From Micropterus salmoides (lineage: Eukaryota > Chordata > Actinopteri > Centrarchiformes > Centrarchidae), in assembly GCF_014851395.1 (NCBI RefSeq), contig NW_024040374.1:27856772-27920771 (forward strand): DNA of 64,000 nt, in the 5' to 3' direction. The notes beneath the pieces are model-generated. The model worked only from the letters and a program-made list of their open reading frames with translations. It was not told the DNA's origin and searched no databases. This document shows, in pieces, positions 11,205-22,623 of this stretch (within the stretch, counting starts at the first letter, position 1; each line of letters opens with the position of its first letter). Made by a program: the position numbers and the translations under genes.

Positions 11205-11480
11205 CTATTGGCTTTCAATAAGGCATGGGGTTATCAAAGAGTGAAGGAGAAATTGCCTTGGCTCTGCCGTAGCCCTGATTGCACTATCAGAGCCGTCAGG
11301 GAGGCTCTTTATAAAGGGAGGGCACGAGGGAGAGCGAGGTGGCGGCTGGCGTTGCCCCCCTGATAAATCAGCGAGTGCTGGCAGCCACTGCTTAGTGCAG
11401 CCAGGCAGCACTAGAGTGCCGCAGTTCAGGGTCGGTACTTGGCAAGCCCCCCTCTCAAACAGGGCTGTCTGCACCCGACC
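11205..11480. promoter_or_regulatory. GC-richer block with a TATA-like word
   Basis: This island is clearly GC-richer than its flanks and carries TTTATAAA at 11308-11315, a TGATAAATCA palindrome-like word near 11360 and GC-rich sequence between. It could be an enhancer or a weak promoter. No downstream open frame or first exon supports a promoter, and the TATA-like word is self-complementary, so direction cannot be assigned. Confidence 0.2.
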
Positions 11481-12870
11481 GCAGACCTCACTGCTCCCCA
11501 GGCTGATTCTCCACCGCTGCCCTTGTCAAGGTTTGTTTGTTTATCCCTGATCCCTCTCTACCCTCACCATACCATATTGTTTTCCACCATGCCAAATAAT
11601 CCCCCCCCCCATTTCCAACTTATTCTGCCCAACTTAATTTATTAAATTAGAAAACTGTGCTGTTTTTTATTTTGACACATGCTTCCATTTTTGTTGATAA
11701 TTGTTTTCTTCTTTTTTATTTGATTCACGCTGCTGTTTATAGAACCAGACAGTAACCTCAAAAACAAGTTAATGTCTTTTGTTTTTAGACTTTCTTTATG
11801 CTATGTTGGGGTTTTTAATGCAAACTGAGAGTAGTAGGAACTTCTGCATTGAAATCAATACCTTTTGTAAGTCTTTTTTGAGAGACAAATGGACATTAAT
11901 TATAGAGATGTTCAAAAATGTCTCTACTGCTGGCATATTTATGGTCAAGAGGATTAAATATGTGTTTAAAGTATATATTTAGATGGTAATATCACCTTAA
12001 ATCCAAAAACATCGTACCATCTGGGGAGGAAATTATGCCACCGTTAACATATCTCATAAATTTGTACTCTTCATCTCCAATTGGATGCTCAAGTTTATTA
12101 CCCCCAATAAAAATCTTGATTTGTTGTGCTTTCAAGTGTTTGCTTGATAAGGTTCGAGCACAGTCATCACTTCTAGTGAACTGACAAACCTACATCTCCC
12201 TCCTGCTTGTCTTCTATGTCCATTTCCACACCACCTTCCATGGAAAGTGTGATTCAGATTGTGCAAAATCTAATGAAATTAAAGGATCACAACACTGTGG
12301 GATTGGATGGGGTAAATTATTTAATTAATCTGGCCTCCTCCACTCCAGGTGCATTGGGTTAATGCAGATGCTCTTCGCTGCAGCTTTGAGATTGCCATAA
12401 GTGTTCAATTACACATACTTAAAAAGACATGGGTGAGGCCACACGTTGCCCCCCGTTCAGTTCAAGTCCTGATTAATTTCAGATTTATACTGTCATTTGC
12501 TTCACCCTTCTAATTTCTCTTGCCACTAGAAATCAGTTTGGAGTTGTACAGGACCTCCTCAACTTTTCTAATTAGATGGACATGAATATAGTGGTACATA
12601 TCATTAACAGTGTATTGATGTAGATGAAGGATTGGGACTGCGATGGCACCTGGAGACCAACTGAGATATGTTTTTAATATCAAGAGGCCATGTTCTTTAA
12701 CTCGTGTCAAATTAAAGCATGCAAAAATATGCATTGGATCATCAAACTTGATCATTATTCGTAATGTAACCGATTTCATTTGGTCATTTCATGTGTTGGT
12801 GTAGCATGATCTAAATTACAGAGAAATTTAAACATTTGAGTGTATGTGTGTGATTTCTGTAAGTCTGCAG
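11481..12870. other. Non-coding stretch, nothing firmly assigned
   Basis: Short frames only. A stretch near 12240-12335 translates to a peptide faintly like the 'KAPGPDG' region of L1-type reverse transcriptases, but it is followed by stops and I do not accept it. Poly-C occurs near 11602. Confidence 0.4.
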
Positions 12871-12930
12871 ATTGAATCAGAAATCAGGATCAGCTTTATT
12901 GGCCAAGTATGTGTACACATACAAGAGATT
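12871..12930 (-). mobile_element. 3' tail fragment of a fish LINE
   Basis: On the minus strand the fragment runs AGAGTCAAATCTCTTGTATG, then a GTGTACACATAC core, and ends CCAATAAAGCTGATCCTGATT. The AATAAAGCTGATTCTGATT-type end with short tandem TGATT units is a common fish LINE 3' terminus. Only about 60 bases remain. Confidence 0.5.
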
Positions 12931-13720
12931 TGACTCTATCTTTAAGTTTCCCTTAATGTACTTTCACACAGTTCCAAGAACAATTTCCATGAAGTCAGAA
13001 ATAGACAGCTAGAAAAACAAACAGAGCTTAACAAAGCTAAGTACAAAAAGACCCTATTATGTATGACCAAGTAGGTGACCAAAAACCAAAAACATAAAAT
13101 GTCTACATACAAGTCAAGTGTTCTGTAGATTATAAAGATATACAGTATTGCAAAGGAATAATTATTGAATAGGTAATTTAAAATGATTCTCAAATTCTCA
13201 TTTTGTGTATGGAAATATAAACTTCAATGATACTGTGGCTATTGTGCATGTTTTTCCAAGTGATCAAACTTTTTTTGGACATTTTCAGATGCAATGTCTA
13301 ATCTTCAGGCCTCTGGTTGGGCATTTTACTTGACAGAAGTTGACTAATATCTGAGCTGGCATTGGTAGGAGACAGGCTGTCAAATTTTGTGGCGCTGTAC
13401 TGACTAAACCACGTTGTACTCTGTAAACTAAGACACTTTTGTCCTTTGTCAACAAGTCCACATAGCGGTGGTTACCTACTGTTAGCAATTTAAGACTTCT
13501 GTCCCTTGTTAAGTTTGTATTCCACTCATAAAGTAAAAGCTAGCAAGCTAGGCTATTTAGTGAAGCTAGTTTGCCTAGTTTGCTAATGTTAGCACTGAAT
13601 CCCACTAGATGTTACCTTTTGTTCATGTTACATCAACACATGCTGAGTCATCAGCGGCTTCTGCACACTCAGTTTCTGCACACTCAGTGTTGTGTTTGTC
13701 CCAAACTACACACTACCACA
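12931..13720. other. Non-coding stretch, nothing assigned
   Basis: Short frames without domains. A duplicated word, TTCTGCACACTCAG, occurs twice in tandem near 13660-13690. It is otherwise unassigned. Confidence 0.4.
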
Positions 13721-13982
13721 CACTGTGGCTCAGGATGTAGAGTGGGTTGCCCGTTAATCGGAATATTGGCGGCTCCTCCAGGCTGCATGTCGAAGTATCC
13801 TTGGGCAAGATACTGAACCCTGAATTGCCTCTGGTGGCTGTTCTGCCAGTGTATGAATGTGTGTGAGTGTTAGTTTCTGTTTGAGCACATAGGCTCAGTT
13901 TGTGAATGCAGATGTAATGTAAAAGTGCTTTGAGTGTTCAAAAAGACTAGAAAGGTGCTATACAAGTACGGAGCATTTACAT
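13721..13982 (+). mobile_element. tRNA-derived SINE
   Basis: It begins with an A-box-like TGGCTCAGGATGTAGAG. It continues through CTCCTCCAGGCTGCATGTCG and CCTTGGGCAAGATACTGAACCC, then a TGTATGAATGTGTGTGAGTG body. The tail reads AAAGTGCTTTGAGTG and GCTATACAAGTACGGAGCATTTACA. These are hallmarks of an abundant percomorph SINE. The B-box region (around 13765) is shortened, so the copy is probably dead. It abuts the hAT-derived fragment starting at 13984. Confidence 0.7.
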
Positions 13983-13983
13983 T

Positions 13984-14173
13984 GTGCAGACTACACAACT
14001 GTCAGCGTCGGCTGGTCGCTGTCTTGCGACGGCTCCAAAAAACACACGTTAAATGTGAAACGGGAAATGACGCGAACCTACACACGAGCCAGCTTTTCAT
14101 TGTTATTATAAAGATAGCAATTACAAAGACAAAGAACAAAGGTGAAAGAATGGATTAGCACATGCAGGTAGCG
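13984..14173 (-). mobile_element. Fragment of the hAT family found intact at 48-49 kb
   Basis: Three stretches match, in reverse orientation and in the same order, the interior of the element at 48091-49287. 13984-14011 matches 49035-49008 (25 of 28). 14051-14070 matches 48830-48811 (20 of 20). About 14106-14173 matches 48775-48709 with scattered differences. No inverted terminus is retained on the left, where the SINE abuts. The following 190 bases contain CpG-rich sequence ending 'gtgtgaactaggctt', which may be a further diverged part of the element. Confidence 0.7.
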
Positions 14174-14940
14174 TCTGCGATGTGTCAGTGATGCGTCACA
14201 GAGCTGTTTTGATGCGTCGTTGTGTAGTTCACACATAACGACTGGCGGCCGCTGATCGATCACTGATTTACCCCTGATCACAGCCTGACTGACGGTCGCC
14301 GAGCTCACCGACCGGCGAATCGGGCTAAAACTCCTATAGTGTGAACTAGGCTTAACTTGTGTTAGTTGTCTTTCTTTCATACGTCCAAATGACCAGACTG
14401 TCAGAACTCACAGCAACATGTAGTCCTGTAACCTCAGCACTCCATTCATTACACCGTGATTTGAATAACAACATGGAGTAGCTATTGTACCAAGTCACGT
14501 GGAAATGTAAGTTGTGCTGAAATGCCCACTGCCTTTGTGGCTATTGGAGTGATATTTCTAATTATTTTTGATGCCCACCAACATAAATATTGTACAAATC
14601 AAATTAAAGTTCTTAATTAAATTACATTTGCTAAATTCAGTAATTACTATTTTGTACACAACTCAAAACAATGAATATAATACTGATTTCTCAGCAAAAT
14701 ACATTGGGATTTTTAAAAAGTTTTTACACTGACCTTAAGCTGCTTAAAATTGCCCTTTCCGTGTATGAAGTATGTGATAGTCAAAGCTAAATTCAAAACC
14801 TACATGAAACAGTTAAATTTCACCACAATATTAGATAAATACCAATCCAAGAATGTCCTCATTTGTCAAAGCCATGTCAACAAGTGAGCCTGATCGTCGC
14901 TAAAAGATCCAGTTTGTACACCAGAGGCCTTTTCTCCCTC
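14174..14940. other. Non-coding stretch, nothing firmly assigned
   Basis: The first part to about 14360 is CpG-rich for this window and probably transposon-derived. The rest is AT-rich and unassigned. Confidence 0.4.
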
Positions 14941-14956
14941 TGGCCCGCAGACAGGC

Positions 14957-14980
14957 CCTCCTCCTCCTCCTCCTCCTCCT
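14957..14980 (+). repeat. (CTC)n trinucleotide repeat
   Basis: About eight perfect CTC units. On the minus strand this encodes a poly-glutamate run that creates a spurious frame. Confidence 0.8.
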
Positions 14981-15240
14981 GAGCTGTGAAGCCATGGTAC
15001 GCGTGGGGCCTTTTGTCTGTGCAGTGTGGGGGGCCGCAGATGTCGTTCCCCAGAGACACAGCGGAGGTTAATGATCTCACAGCCCCTGCTAAAATAAATA
15101 AATCATTTCCAGTCAGGAGTCTGCATAAATCTTCACTCAAACGGCGATTTGCTGGAGCAAGCACCACCAGTTGCTAATGACTGTTTTTTTTCTTCCTTGA
15201 TTGCTCGAGGGGATAGGCTATGACACAGATGAGTTCTTTC

Positions 15241-15300
15241 CCTCACTCTCTCTATTCCCCTTCCCTCCCTCTCTCTCTCACACACATACACACACACACT
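15241..15300. repeat. Compound CT/CA microsatellite
   Basis: A pyrimidine tract of CTCTCT and CCTTCC units passes into (CA)n with one TA interruption. Confidence 0.75.
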
Positions 15301-15814
15301 TTTTGTGGCTATTCTAATTCACAGCATGTTTTGTCAGGGGACATTAGCTGGCTGACAGGCGTCTGGTTTGGATGGGGGGTGCATTTGTAGTGACAGTGGT
15401 AGTTGTTTCTTGTTTCAGCTGAGCTGATATTAAGAGACGTGTGTGGGGGTGCTGCTGTCATGCACAACACTGCACAACACAACACCTCACTGAATCTCAT
15501 TCTTGTACCCTGCATCCACATATGCTTTTTTCAAGTCAGTATATGCAAAGTAGACGATTCTAATAGAAACTATTTTTTAAATTATTATTTTATTGCGTTT
15601 ATATGTGTGATGTGGTTTCATGCGTTCCCGACTTTACCATTATTAACTGACTATCTGAGCCTTATACTTCTGATCTGAGCAGTGGAATGAATGAGTACAA
15701 TGAGGCATTTTGTATTATGAAATTAGCCTGCTAAAGCTAGATTTTATTTAATCTAATTCAAACTTTAGACTGATTTTGATGATTTTGATTTTGCATAACC
15801 TTTTTGTTTTATGC
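15301..15814. other. Non-coding stretch, nothing assigned
   Basis: Contains a small ACAACACTGCACAACACAACAC repeat-like patch near 15463 and otherwise unassigned AT-rich sequence. Confidence 0.4.
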
Positions 15815-16078
15815 AGAACATAATTGATTAGTTGATTAATCAATTAGTCAAGTAGCTTTAGTTTTTTTTTCAACCAAAAATGCCCCAAACTCTCTGCTTT
15901 TCTCTGTTTTATAACATTAAACTAAATGTCTTTTCCTTTTGAAAAAAGAAAACCATTTCAACATGACACTTTGGGCTCTTGAAAATTATAATGGCCATTT
16001 GTTTTTGACTGTTTTCAGAAATTTTATGGACAATACGATTATTCATTGTTTTGAAAAATTAATTTTTAGTTGCAATCC
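15815..16078 (+). mobile_element. hAT-type MITE (TTAGTTGCA-ended family), degenerate
   Basis: The left side is rich in ATTGATTAGTTGATTAATCAATT and the right side ends GAAAAATTAATTTTTAGTTGCAATCC. The interior holds AAAATGCCCCAAACTC, TGTTTTATAACATTAAACTAAATG and TTTGGGCTCTTGAAAATTATAATGG-type words. These correspond to a very common fish MITE whose ends read TAGGGCTGCAACTAA. The left terminus is eroded and no duplication is identifiable. Copies also occur at 17831-18298 and 35045-35310. Confidence 0.6.
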
Positions 16079-16860
16079 TCATTTTATCCAATGGATCCAA
16101 AGCAGTCTTAATTATTATGTCAAATGCATTAACTTAATTTGTGTAGTGCCAAACACCATCCCCAAGTGAATTAATATAGTAATTTATATATCATGTTTAT
16201 TCTTGAGCTACACAATTACAGTAAGTTACAACAAAATGACAGACAGGTTGAACTACACACAGTATAATGACACAGTAGTTGCTTGTGTCACTAATTAGAG
16301 AAGAGCTACTACTTGTGTGGCTTTAGCTATTAGCTGCTTAATAGTGTCATCAATAGACATGGCTCAGTAATCAATGAAGCCATTGAGAGCTAATTAAGAG
16401 AGTCACACTCAAGTGGTACAATTTCAAGATGAATGATTTATCTTAATATAAGCATTTAAATCAAATTCAGTACATATGAATCAATTGAAGGGACAACCTG
16501 TATTTAAGAAAACTTGCTGTTGTTAATGAAATATGAATGAAACCTGGCTAATTTCGTGACCATGATCAGCCTGTTGAAAACATATAACCTACATGACAAT
16601 CAGGGCATTCAGTTTCTAAAATGCTGACATGTTTGTCTTTTAATATATCACAGCAGAGTTTAACAGACATGCTTTGCTCTCACAGCACACTATCTTTGAC
16701 AAAGAAAATGCATGTATGTATCTTTATTTCAAGGTGAAAGAGAAGTCAAACACACTTGCGAATTATAGATCAAATCATAAATATATTGACTGGTGAGGTT
16801 TTAAAAAAAAGCAACAACAAAGTCAATAAATAAAGTCATTACCACAGCTTAGAACAGAGG
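16079..16860. other. Non-coding stretch, nothing assigned
   Basis: AT-rich unique-looking sequence. A group of TTAGCTATTAGCTGC words lies near 16323. No gene seen. Confidence 0.4.
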
Positions 16861-16879
16861 CACCCGATTTTCTCTTTTA

Positions 16880-16950
16880 TCCTGCAACAACAAAAAGAAG
16901 AAGAAGACAGAGGAAGAAGAAATAACAAAAAAGAGAGAGAGAGAGAAAGA
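16880..16950. repeat. Purine-rich (AAG/GA) tract
   Basis: AAGAAGAAGAAG followed by AGGAAGAAGAAATA and an AGAGAGAGAGAG run give an almost pure purine strand over about 65 bases. Confidence 0.6.
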
Positions 16951-17134
16951 ATTGCACAGAGGCTTTTCTTTTCTTTAAAATGCTGCATTAGGTCTTTTCC
17001 TGCAGTCAGTTTTCATAGTTCAAAGCTGGCAGTTCAATAAATAGCTGGAACTGGCACATCTCTGTTCTTGCAAAAAGAAATCAATGTTAATCCTATTACC
17101 GGCAGTTATCACCTAGCCCAGAAACGGTGGCAAG

Positions 17135-17300
17135 TAAGAAAAAAAAAAGGAAAAAAACTGAGATGTCAAAGCGGGAAGGGGAGAGAGAGCGAGAGAAAGG
17201 GAGAGAGAGAGCGAGTCACCCTTCATTCACTTTCAAACACAGTTTTGATAATTTACTTCTGTAGAAGAAGAAGAAGGGTGGCGGGGGGTGGGAGGAGGGG
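17135..17300 (+). repeat. Purine/G-rich low-complexity tract
   Basis: A-rich and GA-rich runs (17135-17215), then after a gap AAGAAGAAGAAGG. The tract ends in a G-rich segment at 17276-17300 with four G3+ runs and short loops, a quadruplex-capable sequence. Confidence 0.6.
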
Positions 17301-17322
17301 TGCGAGCTTCAGTTACTAGGAA

Positions 17323-17384
17323 ATGTGTGTGTGTTTGTGTGAGTGTGTGTGTGTGCGTGCGTGTGTGTGTGTGTGTGTGTGTGC
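17323..17384 (+). repeat. (GT)n microsatellite
   Basis: About 30 TG units with TTTG, GAGTG and GCGTGC interruptions. The cysteine/valine-rich frame through it is an artefact. Confidence 0.9.
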
Positions 17385-17830
17385 TTGTATGCCTGTGGAG
17401 AGGGGGGGTCCAGGGCTACTGATGTATTCGCACATAATGCTTGGATCAGACCCTGCTGCTGTAAGCAAGATGTTTGAGGCACAAAACATCATTTTTGAAA
17501 AATGTTCACACCGCTTAGCAATCCTCTTCCTGGAGCGCCCTGACATCTGGCCTTTCTCCTTCTCCCCTTCTCCCACTTCCAGTCCATCCTCTTTGCTTCT
17601 CACTTGGTTTCGGGGGAATTGCGGGCTGGTACTGTGGCAAAGTGAAAGGAAATTATTACCACACTAACTGCGTAGGTGCTTAACTATTCTTGTAATGTTA
17701 AAGAAAAGTTGTTTTCTAGATGGCCAGTCCTGCTTTGAATTAAAATGATTGATTTTCAAGTAGTGTTCAGAGTGATTGAGGGGTGGTCTAGTTCTTTCCT
17801 CCCTTCAAAGATGAATGATATCATTTAATA
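17385..17830. other. Non-coding stretch, nothing assigned
   Basis: Unique-looking sequence with fairly balanced composition. Frames crossing it start inside the GT repeat and are not credible. A regulatory element is possible but nothing specific supports one. Confidence 0.4.
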
Positions 17831-18298
17831 TAGGGCTGCTGCTAACAGTCATTTTCATTATCGAATAAGCTGTGAAAAAAGTGAAAAATACCCATTACAG
17901 TTTGTTAAAGCCCACGATTTAGTCTTCAGTAGTCCTGTTTAGTCTGACCAACAGTCCAAAACCTTAAGATATAATGGCAACTAGAGAGGAGCTGAAAGGA
18001 TTAGCCAATAAATTGATTAGCGGATCATTTATTGTTAGCTAAGTAATTTTTTAATTAAGGAAAAATAAAAAGATTCACAGGTTCCAGCTTCTCAAATGTC
18101 AATATGTTCTTTGTCTTCTATGATAGTTAACTGAATATCTTTGGATTTTGGACAGTTTTTTGGACCAAACAAGACATGAATCCATTCAAATGTGTGGATT
18201 TGCATTTTCTAACATTTAATAGACAACACAATTAATCGATGAATTAAGAGAATGATCAGAGTGATTAATAATGTAAATCATTTTTAGTTGCAGCCCGA
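17831..18298 (+). mobile_element. hAT-type MITE, possibly two nested copies
   Basis: The left end is TAGGGCTGCTGCTAACAGTC and the right end is TTTTTAGTTGCAGCCC, the two termini of the family. The interior carries the diagnostic TTCACAGGTTCCAGCTTCTC and TGGATTTTGGACAGTTTTTTG words. An internal patch of AATTGATTAGC near 18010 looks like another terminus, and the length (about 470 bases) is greater than one typical copy. This suggests one copy inserted into another. Flanking 8-mers do not match. Confidence 0.7.
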
Positions 18299-18935
18299 CT
18301 CCCCCATTTGCTGAATATTAATACCACAGAAGATGTGGATTGCACTTTGAAGTGTCCAATAAATGTATATATTTAGTGCAAATAAAACTCTCACAAAACC
18401 AAACACACTGCCATTAAAAATTTCATTTCTCCAATGAACACACCAAAACCCTAGATTAGGCCTAATCACTGTCACCAGGAAGCAGAATCAGGCCCTCTCA
18501 CTGGCGGATTAAGTCTTCTGTTGTTGTTGTCTTTATTGTTATTGCTGAGAAATAATTACAGCTGAATCTCATCAAAGCCAATTCAACTCTTGGCAGGACT
18601 CTGCTCTGTTTTTTCTTTTTTTCTGTCAGCGAGGAACCTGAGTTTCCCCTGCATGAAAGTAAAGATTAAAGTAGTTAAATACTCACAGTGAACTGAGGGG
18701 GAAACTGAGGCGATGCCGATGGGCTGGAGGAAAAGTCTCACAGCTTTCAAATACTCTTGATCCAAAGAATGACAAAATACATCTTGCTGACATAGGTTTT
18801 CACCTTGACTTGACTGACTTTGTATGAATTTATTTCCTGTGCCGTGTGACCCCATTCCAGCGTAGCCTTTTCTATATTCTTATAATAAATTAGATGGCAA
18901 TGCAGGGGCTTTAACATGTAAAATAGTGGTGACAT
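18299..18935. other. Non-coding stretch, nothing assigned
   Basis: A GTTGTTGTTGTC triplet patch lies near 18520. The rest is unassigned, with only short frames lacking domains. Confidence 0.4.
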
Positions 18936-19400
18936 GCTAAATAATGAGGCAGGCCAGAATTATGTAGTGCTGGCGTGCAGGCTCTGGGGTATTCCCAGGC
19001 CTCGGAGTAGCCCGGGCCTCCTCCACAGTGCCTGCTGCTCTGAGGGAGCAGAGGGCTGAGCGTGAGGGGGGGGAGGGCACTGAATATGAAAATGGAATTA
19101 ATGTACCAACGCCCAAAGGTAGATTACACTGTGGCAGCCCTTTTGGCCATGCTTTCCTCTGTTTGGGACAAACAACATAAAGAGAAACGTTTTATTCATC
19201 ATGGAAACGGGTGTTTTTATTACTCCCTGGTGGAATTTGAGATGTATTATGGTGTTCTTTTTTTCTGATGCAGTAGGTCATTTCAATACAGCTCATTGAG
19301 GCATAATGTCTCGATCATCTTGCTCGTGTTTGGGCCGTTCATAGTGTGTTTTTGGGAGTCATGCACATCCAGGAGTGAGTAATGATTGCGATAAAGATGC
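18936..19400. promoter_or_regulatory. Candidate conserved non-coding block
   Basis: No repeat signature. GC-rich sequence (GGTATTCCCAGGCCTCGG near 18990) lies next to AT-rich factor-site-like words (ATGGAATTAATGTACC, CAAACAACATAAAG, TTTTATTCATCATGG). This mix is frequent in deeply conserved enhancers. The 68-codon plus-strand frame at 19062-19268 has no recognisable domain. Inference only. Confidence 0.3.
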
Positions 19401-21700
19401 AGAGCGGTGCGAGCGGTGTGGATTCTAGGCAGAATGTAATCATCTTACAATGACTTTGTCACTTCGGGAAACAGCAGCTGTTTGACTGTTATCATTGTTA
19501 CTTTTGAATACTTGAGTATATTCGGTGTAAGAGTGTTGTGCAACCTTGAAGCTCTATGGTAAACTCTTCTGTTTTATTGCTATTGTCACAGCAGGAGACA
19601 GATTTACCAGGTTTAATACAGACGATTTTGGTTTGCAACAAACATGCTTGTAAACCTGCTTTACAACCCCCCTGGCTTTTTGTCCAGAGGGGGATTAACT
19701 GATGAGCATTGCCTGTCCTTCAGGTGACACACACAGTGCAATCCAAACTCGTATCACGCTTTATTGCCATCTCTCTCAGTAAATACAAGAGTGACTGATG
19801 ATCGGTTAGCTCATTAGAACATTTAGCAAAGTCATTTCCGTTGGTATGTCAAACACAAACGCTGGCATTCTCTTAAAAGTATCCCGGTGATAAAGCCAGA
19901 GATGCTTTGGGATTTGTTACAGGATGAAAAATGACCTCATCCTCTCTGTTTTCTTTTCACTTTTTGCCAGCTATCCTGTCTGGTCCTGTCAGCAGACAGT
20001 TGCTGTTATAATGGGTGATATGTTATATGTGCGCATGCTGGCTGGATTAAATTTTTAATGGCTCCAAGGGCAGTTGTCCTGGCCGTAAAAAAACTGCTGC
20101 AACAGTGTGAAAGAAGGTTATTGCAAATACATTTCTGTTCTTCTCTCAAAGGATTGTTAGACACCTGCGCCACAACAGTTTTTGTAACTTTCTGACACTG
20201 ATGCTGCAGATTAGAAAGCTGCCTCCTTTTAACTCCGCAAAACAGAGGTTGCATCAGATAAATGGCACGACAAGAGGCCAATCAGTATTCAAGGGCTGAC
20301 GTCATGAAGCGGGAGACCACTGAAAACCTGATGTGAGTTATGTGCGCTGATTGTCACCCAACATTTTGCACACTGTTTGAGGCTAAATAACCCAGTGTGT
20401 GGATCATAAACTGTTCCTCTTGCATGCCACCTTGAAGCGAGGGAGGCACCCCCCTCATAAACAACTCTGTCATTTTAAGTAAGCATCGCCCTGCTTACCA
20501 GGCACCTTTCGTGCGTGAGCTGCACCTAATTTAGAAGCTTTTAAATCTTCGCAAGTGTTGTTGTGAGAAATGCCTGGTTGCAAATGTCTTTTATTGAATG
20601 CTGACTCTGTAGTATTACAGGCTTGCAGATATGCCTGGTGTAATATGTCCCTATAGCTTTATCTTGTAATAGTAAAGTGTATTAATTTTCTTGGACTGGA
20701 AGAGTGTGTGAAGGGTTAGAATTGACTCTATTTGGGATTGGAGCGACTTGCCACTGACTCCAAACATGGTTTTCACGCAAGGACTGCAAAAGATGAAGCG
20801 GGGGGGAAAGAAACATGCTTTCATTTGGTAGATTTCTTAAGTAAGCTTACCGGTTTATCACAATCCATCACGAGGAGTGGGATCTGAGTAATTAAAGACT
20901 TTTCCAGGAGTGGCATTCTTGAAATTGGAATTGAAAGTCTTCTTAGCATGGTCACTAACAGGGATTCACCTATGAAGTTGTGCTTCAAACTAATTTACTG
21001 TGTAATTGGAGTACCATTTGAAAGAGAGCTATTCTCAGTCACAGCACCAGCCCAGTGTGTTTGTTATACATACAACACAGAAGCAGACTATTACTATGTG
21101 AATTAAATGAAGGTGGTATAACATGATGTGAACTGTCGGTCTCTTAGCTGCGTTCTTTACATGACTGTGTGTCATTTTATTTGCACGTAGAGAATTCATA
21201 TCTCTCACCTTTTTGTGATTGGCATATGGACAGATATAATAAGCCAATAGAAGTGCATCTGTCAGCCACTGCAAGTTTTTTTGTCAGCCTTAAAAAAAAT
21301 GTAAAGCAAAAATCAGTTTGCACAGAAATTTGGAAATAAATACATTTTCTGCTTTAAGTTTAGCATGTCAGTGTTTATTATAGTTTAGAATAATTATTCT
21401 GTCGTCTGTATATTAGGATAAATAAGTTCAGTCCACCTACAAATTGTCCTTCGAGGGTGTTTAAAGTCTATCCTAAAATCAAGCTGACTAAAGGGTCTTC
21501 TATTTGCTCAGATAAAAACACTATACACGCCTCTCTAAGCTGTGAGGAAATGGCAAAATGGAGGAGACTAGCGGTGGTCTCCCAAGTTTGTACAGCAGTG
21601 CTTTTCCTGATAATGCCACACATTCGGGTTTCTGCTTTCAGTAGCCTTCGCAAGAGTGCTCCAGTCTCACACGGCACTTAAGTGTGATTAATAAGGTGCA
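19401..21700. other. Unique-looking non-coding stretch
   Basis: No gene, transposon terminus or tandem array is recognised. Short frames such as 20006-20281, 21035-21274 and 21457-21681 have no domains, and both strands are open at the last one. Low repeat content would fit scattered regulatory DNA. Confidence 0.4.
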
Positions 21701-21706
21701 GTGTTG

Positions 21707-21709
21707 TAT

Positions 21710-21741
<32 letters not shown>

Positions 21742-21780
21742 TTGGTGGGGGGGGGGTTGAGGTGGTGGTGGTGGTGGGGG
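21707..21780 (+). repeat. Compound GT / poly-G / GGT repeat
   Basis: (TG)n of about 15 units, a run of 11-12 G, then GGTGGTGGTGGTGG. Three simple-repeat types are fused in 75 bases. Confidence 0.85.
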
Positions 21781-22586
21781 AGTTTATGTCAAGATAAACG
21801 TGGAAATGACCTAGCAGTCACCAGCTTTTTCCTTTCGGCAACTGCACAGTGCCTAGCTCGAGAGCAGGAGAGGCTGGGGTTTTATCAAGCCGAGGGCTCA
21901 GACCACCAGAGGCTCTTGTGAAGGAAGGAAATTACCGGGTGCAAACATTCACAATACCCCAACTCAATTCCCCCTCCCTCATCTCTCTCTTTTCCTTCTC
22001 TCTCTGACTTCCACTCTCCTGTCCCTATGTTTATCAGGTTTTGGGGCACTGTATTTTGATGTCAATAAGCAATTTTTCTTGCCTGGTCTCCTGCCTGACC
22101 CCTTTAATCCATCAATATATTATTAGAGATAAAGTTTTGTGGACGCCTGCTGCAGTCACAAGATAAATGACATCTCTGAAGTCACGCATTAAAGACTAGA
22201 TTAAGGCCTTGTGACTGTGTCTTCAGTGCTCATCTGTGCGCCTCTGTCCAACCTATCACACTAAGTGACAAGAAAGAAAAATAATGAACTGAGGCAGAAA
22301 AAGCAAAGAGATATTTCTTACACACACAACCCGCGTCTGTCTTCAGCCAGGATTAGGACGCATTAGAGGCGTGCTGGAGAAGGGGAGAGAGGCAGCAAGG
22401 GAGCGTTACTGTTTGTGTATGTCTAGAAAGAAAGGGAATTTCAACCCCCTATTCCTTTCAAACTAAAGAAAAACGATTAATTTTTTTGCCAGCAGATAGA
22501 AAGATTTTAATGATCAAATTGTACATTTGAACAATGTATATAAAAGTTTTGGATTAGAACCATATCTTAATAAACTAAGGGATTGT
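21781..22586. other. Non-coding stretch, nothing assigned
   Basis: A pyrimidine-rich patch occurs near 21970-22020 (CTCTCTCTTTTCC). No gene seen. Confidence 0.4.
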
Positions 22587-22623
22587 AAAAAAAAAAAAAA
22601 AAGTAAATAAATAAATAAATAAA
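22587..22623 (+). repeat. Poly-A plus (AAAT)n
   Basis: A run of about 16 A followed by AAGT and AAATAAATAAAT units. A retroposon tail is possible, but nothing recognisable lies upstream. Confidence 0.75.

Noticed and set aside
12241..12340. Frame faintly like the 'KAPGPDG' part of an L1-type reverse transcriptase
   Set aside because: Only a few residues agree, stops follow at once, and no other reverse-transcriptase motif lies nearby.
17316..17667. Frames of 95 and 114 codons around 17.3-17.6 kb
   Set aside because: They begin in the GT microsatellite, giving Cys/Val or His/Thr repeats; no domain and no codon signal after it.
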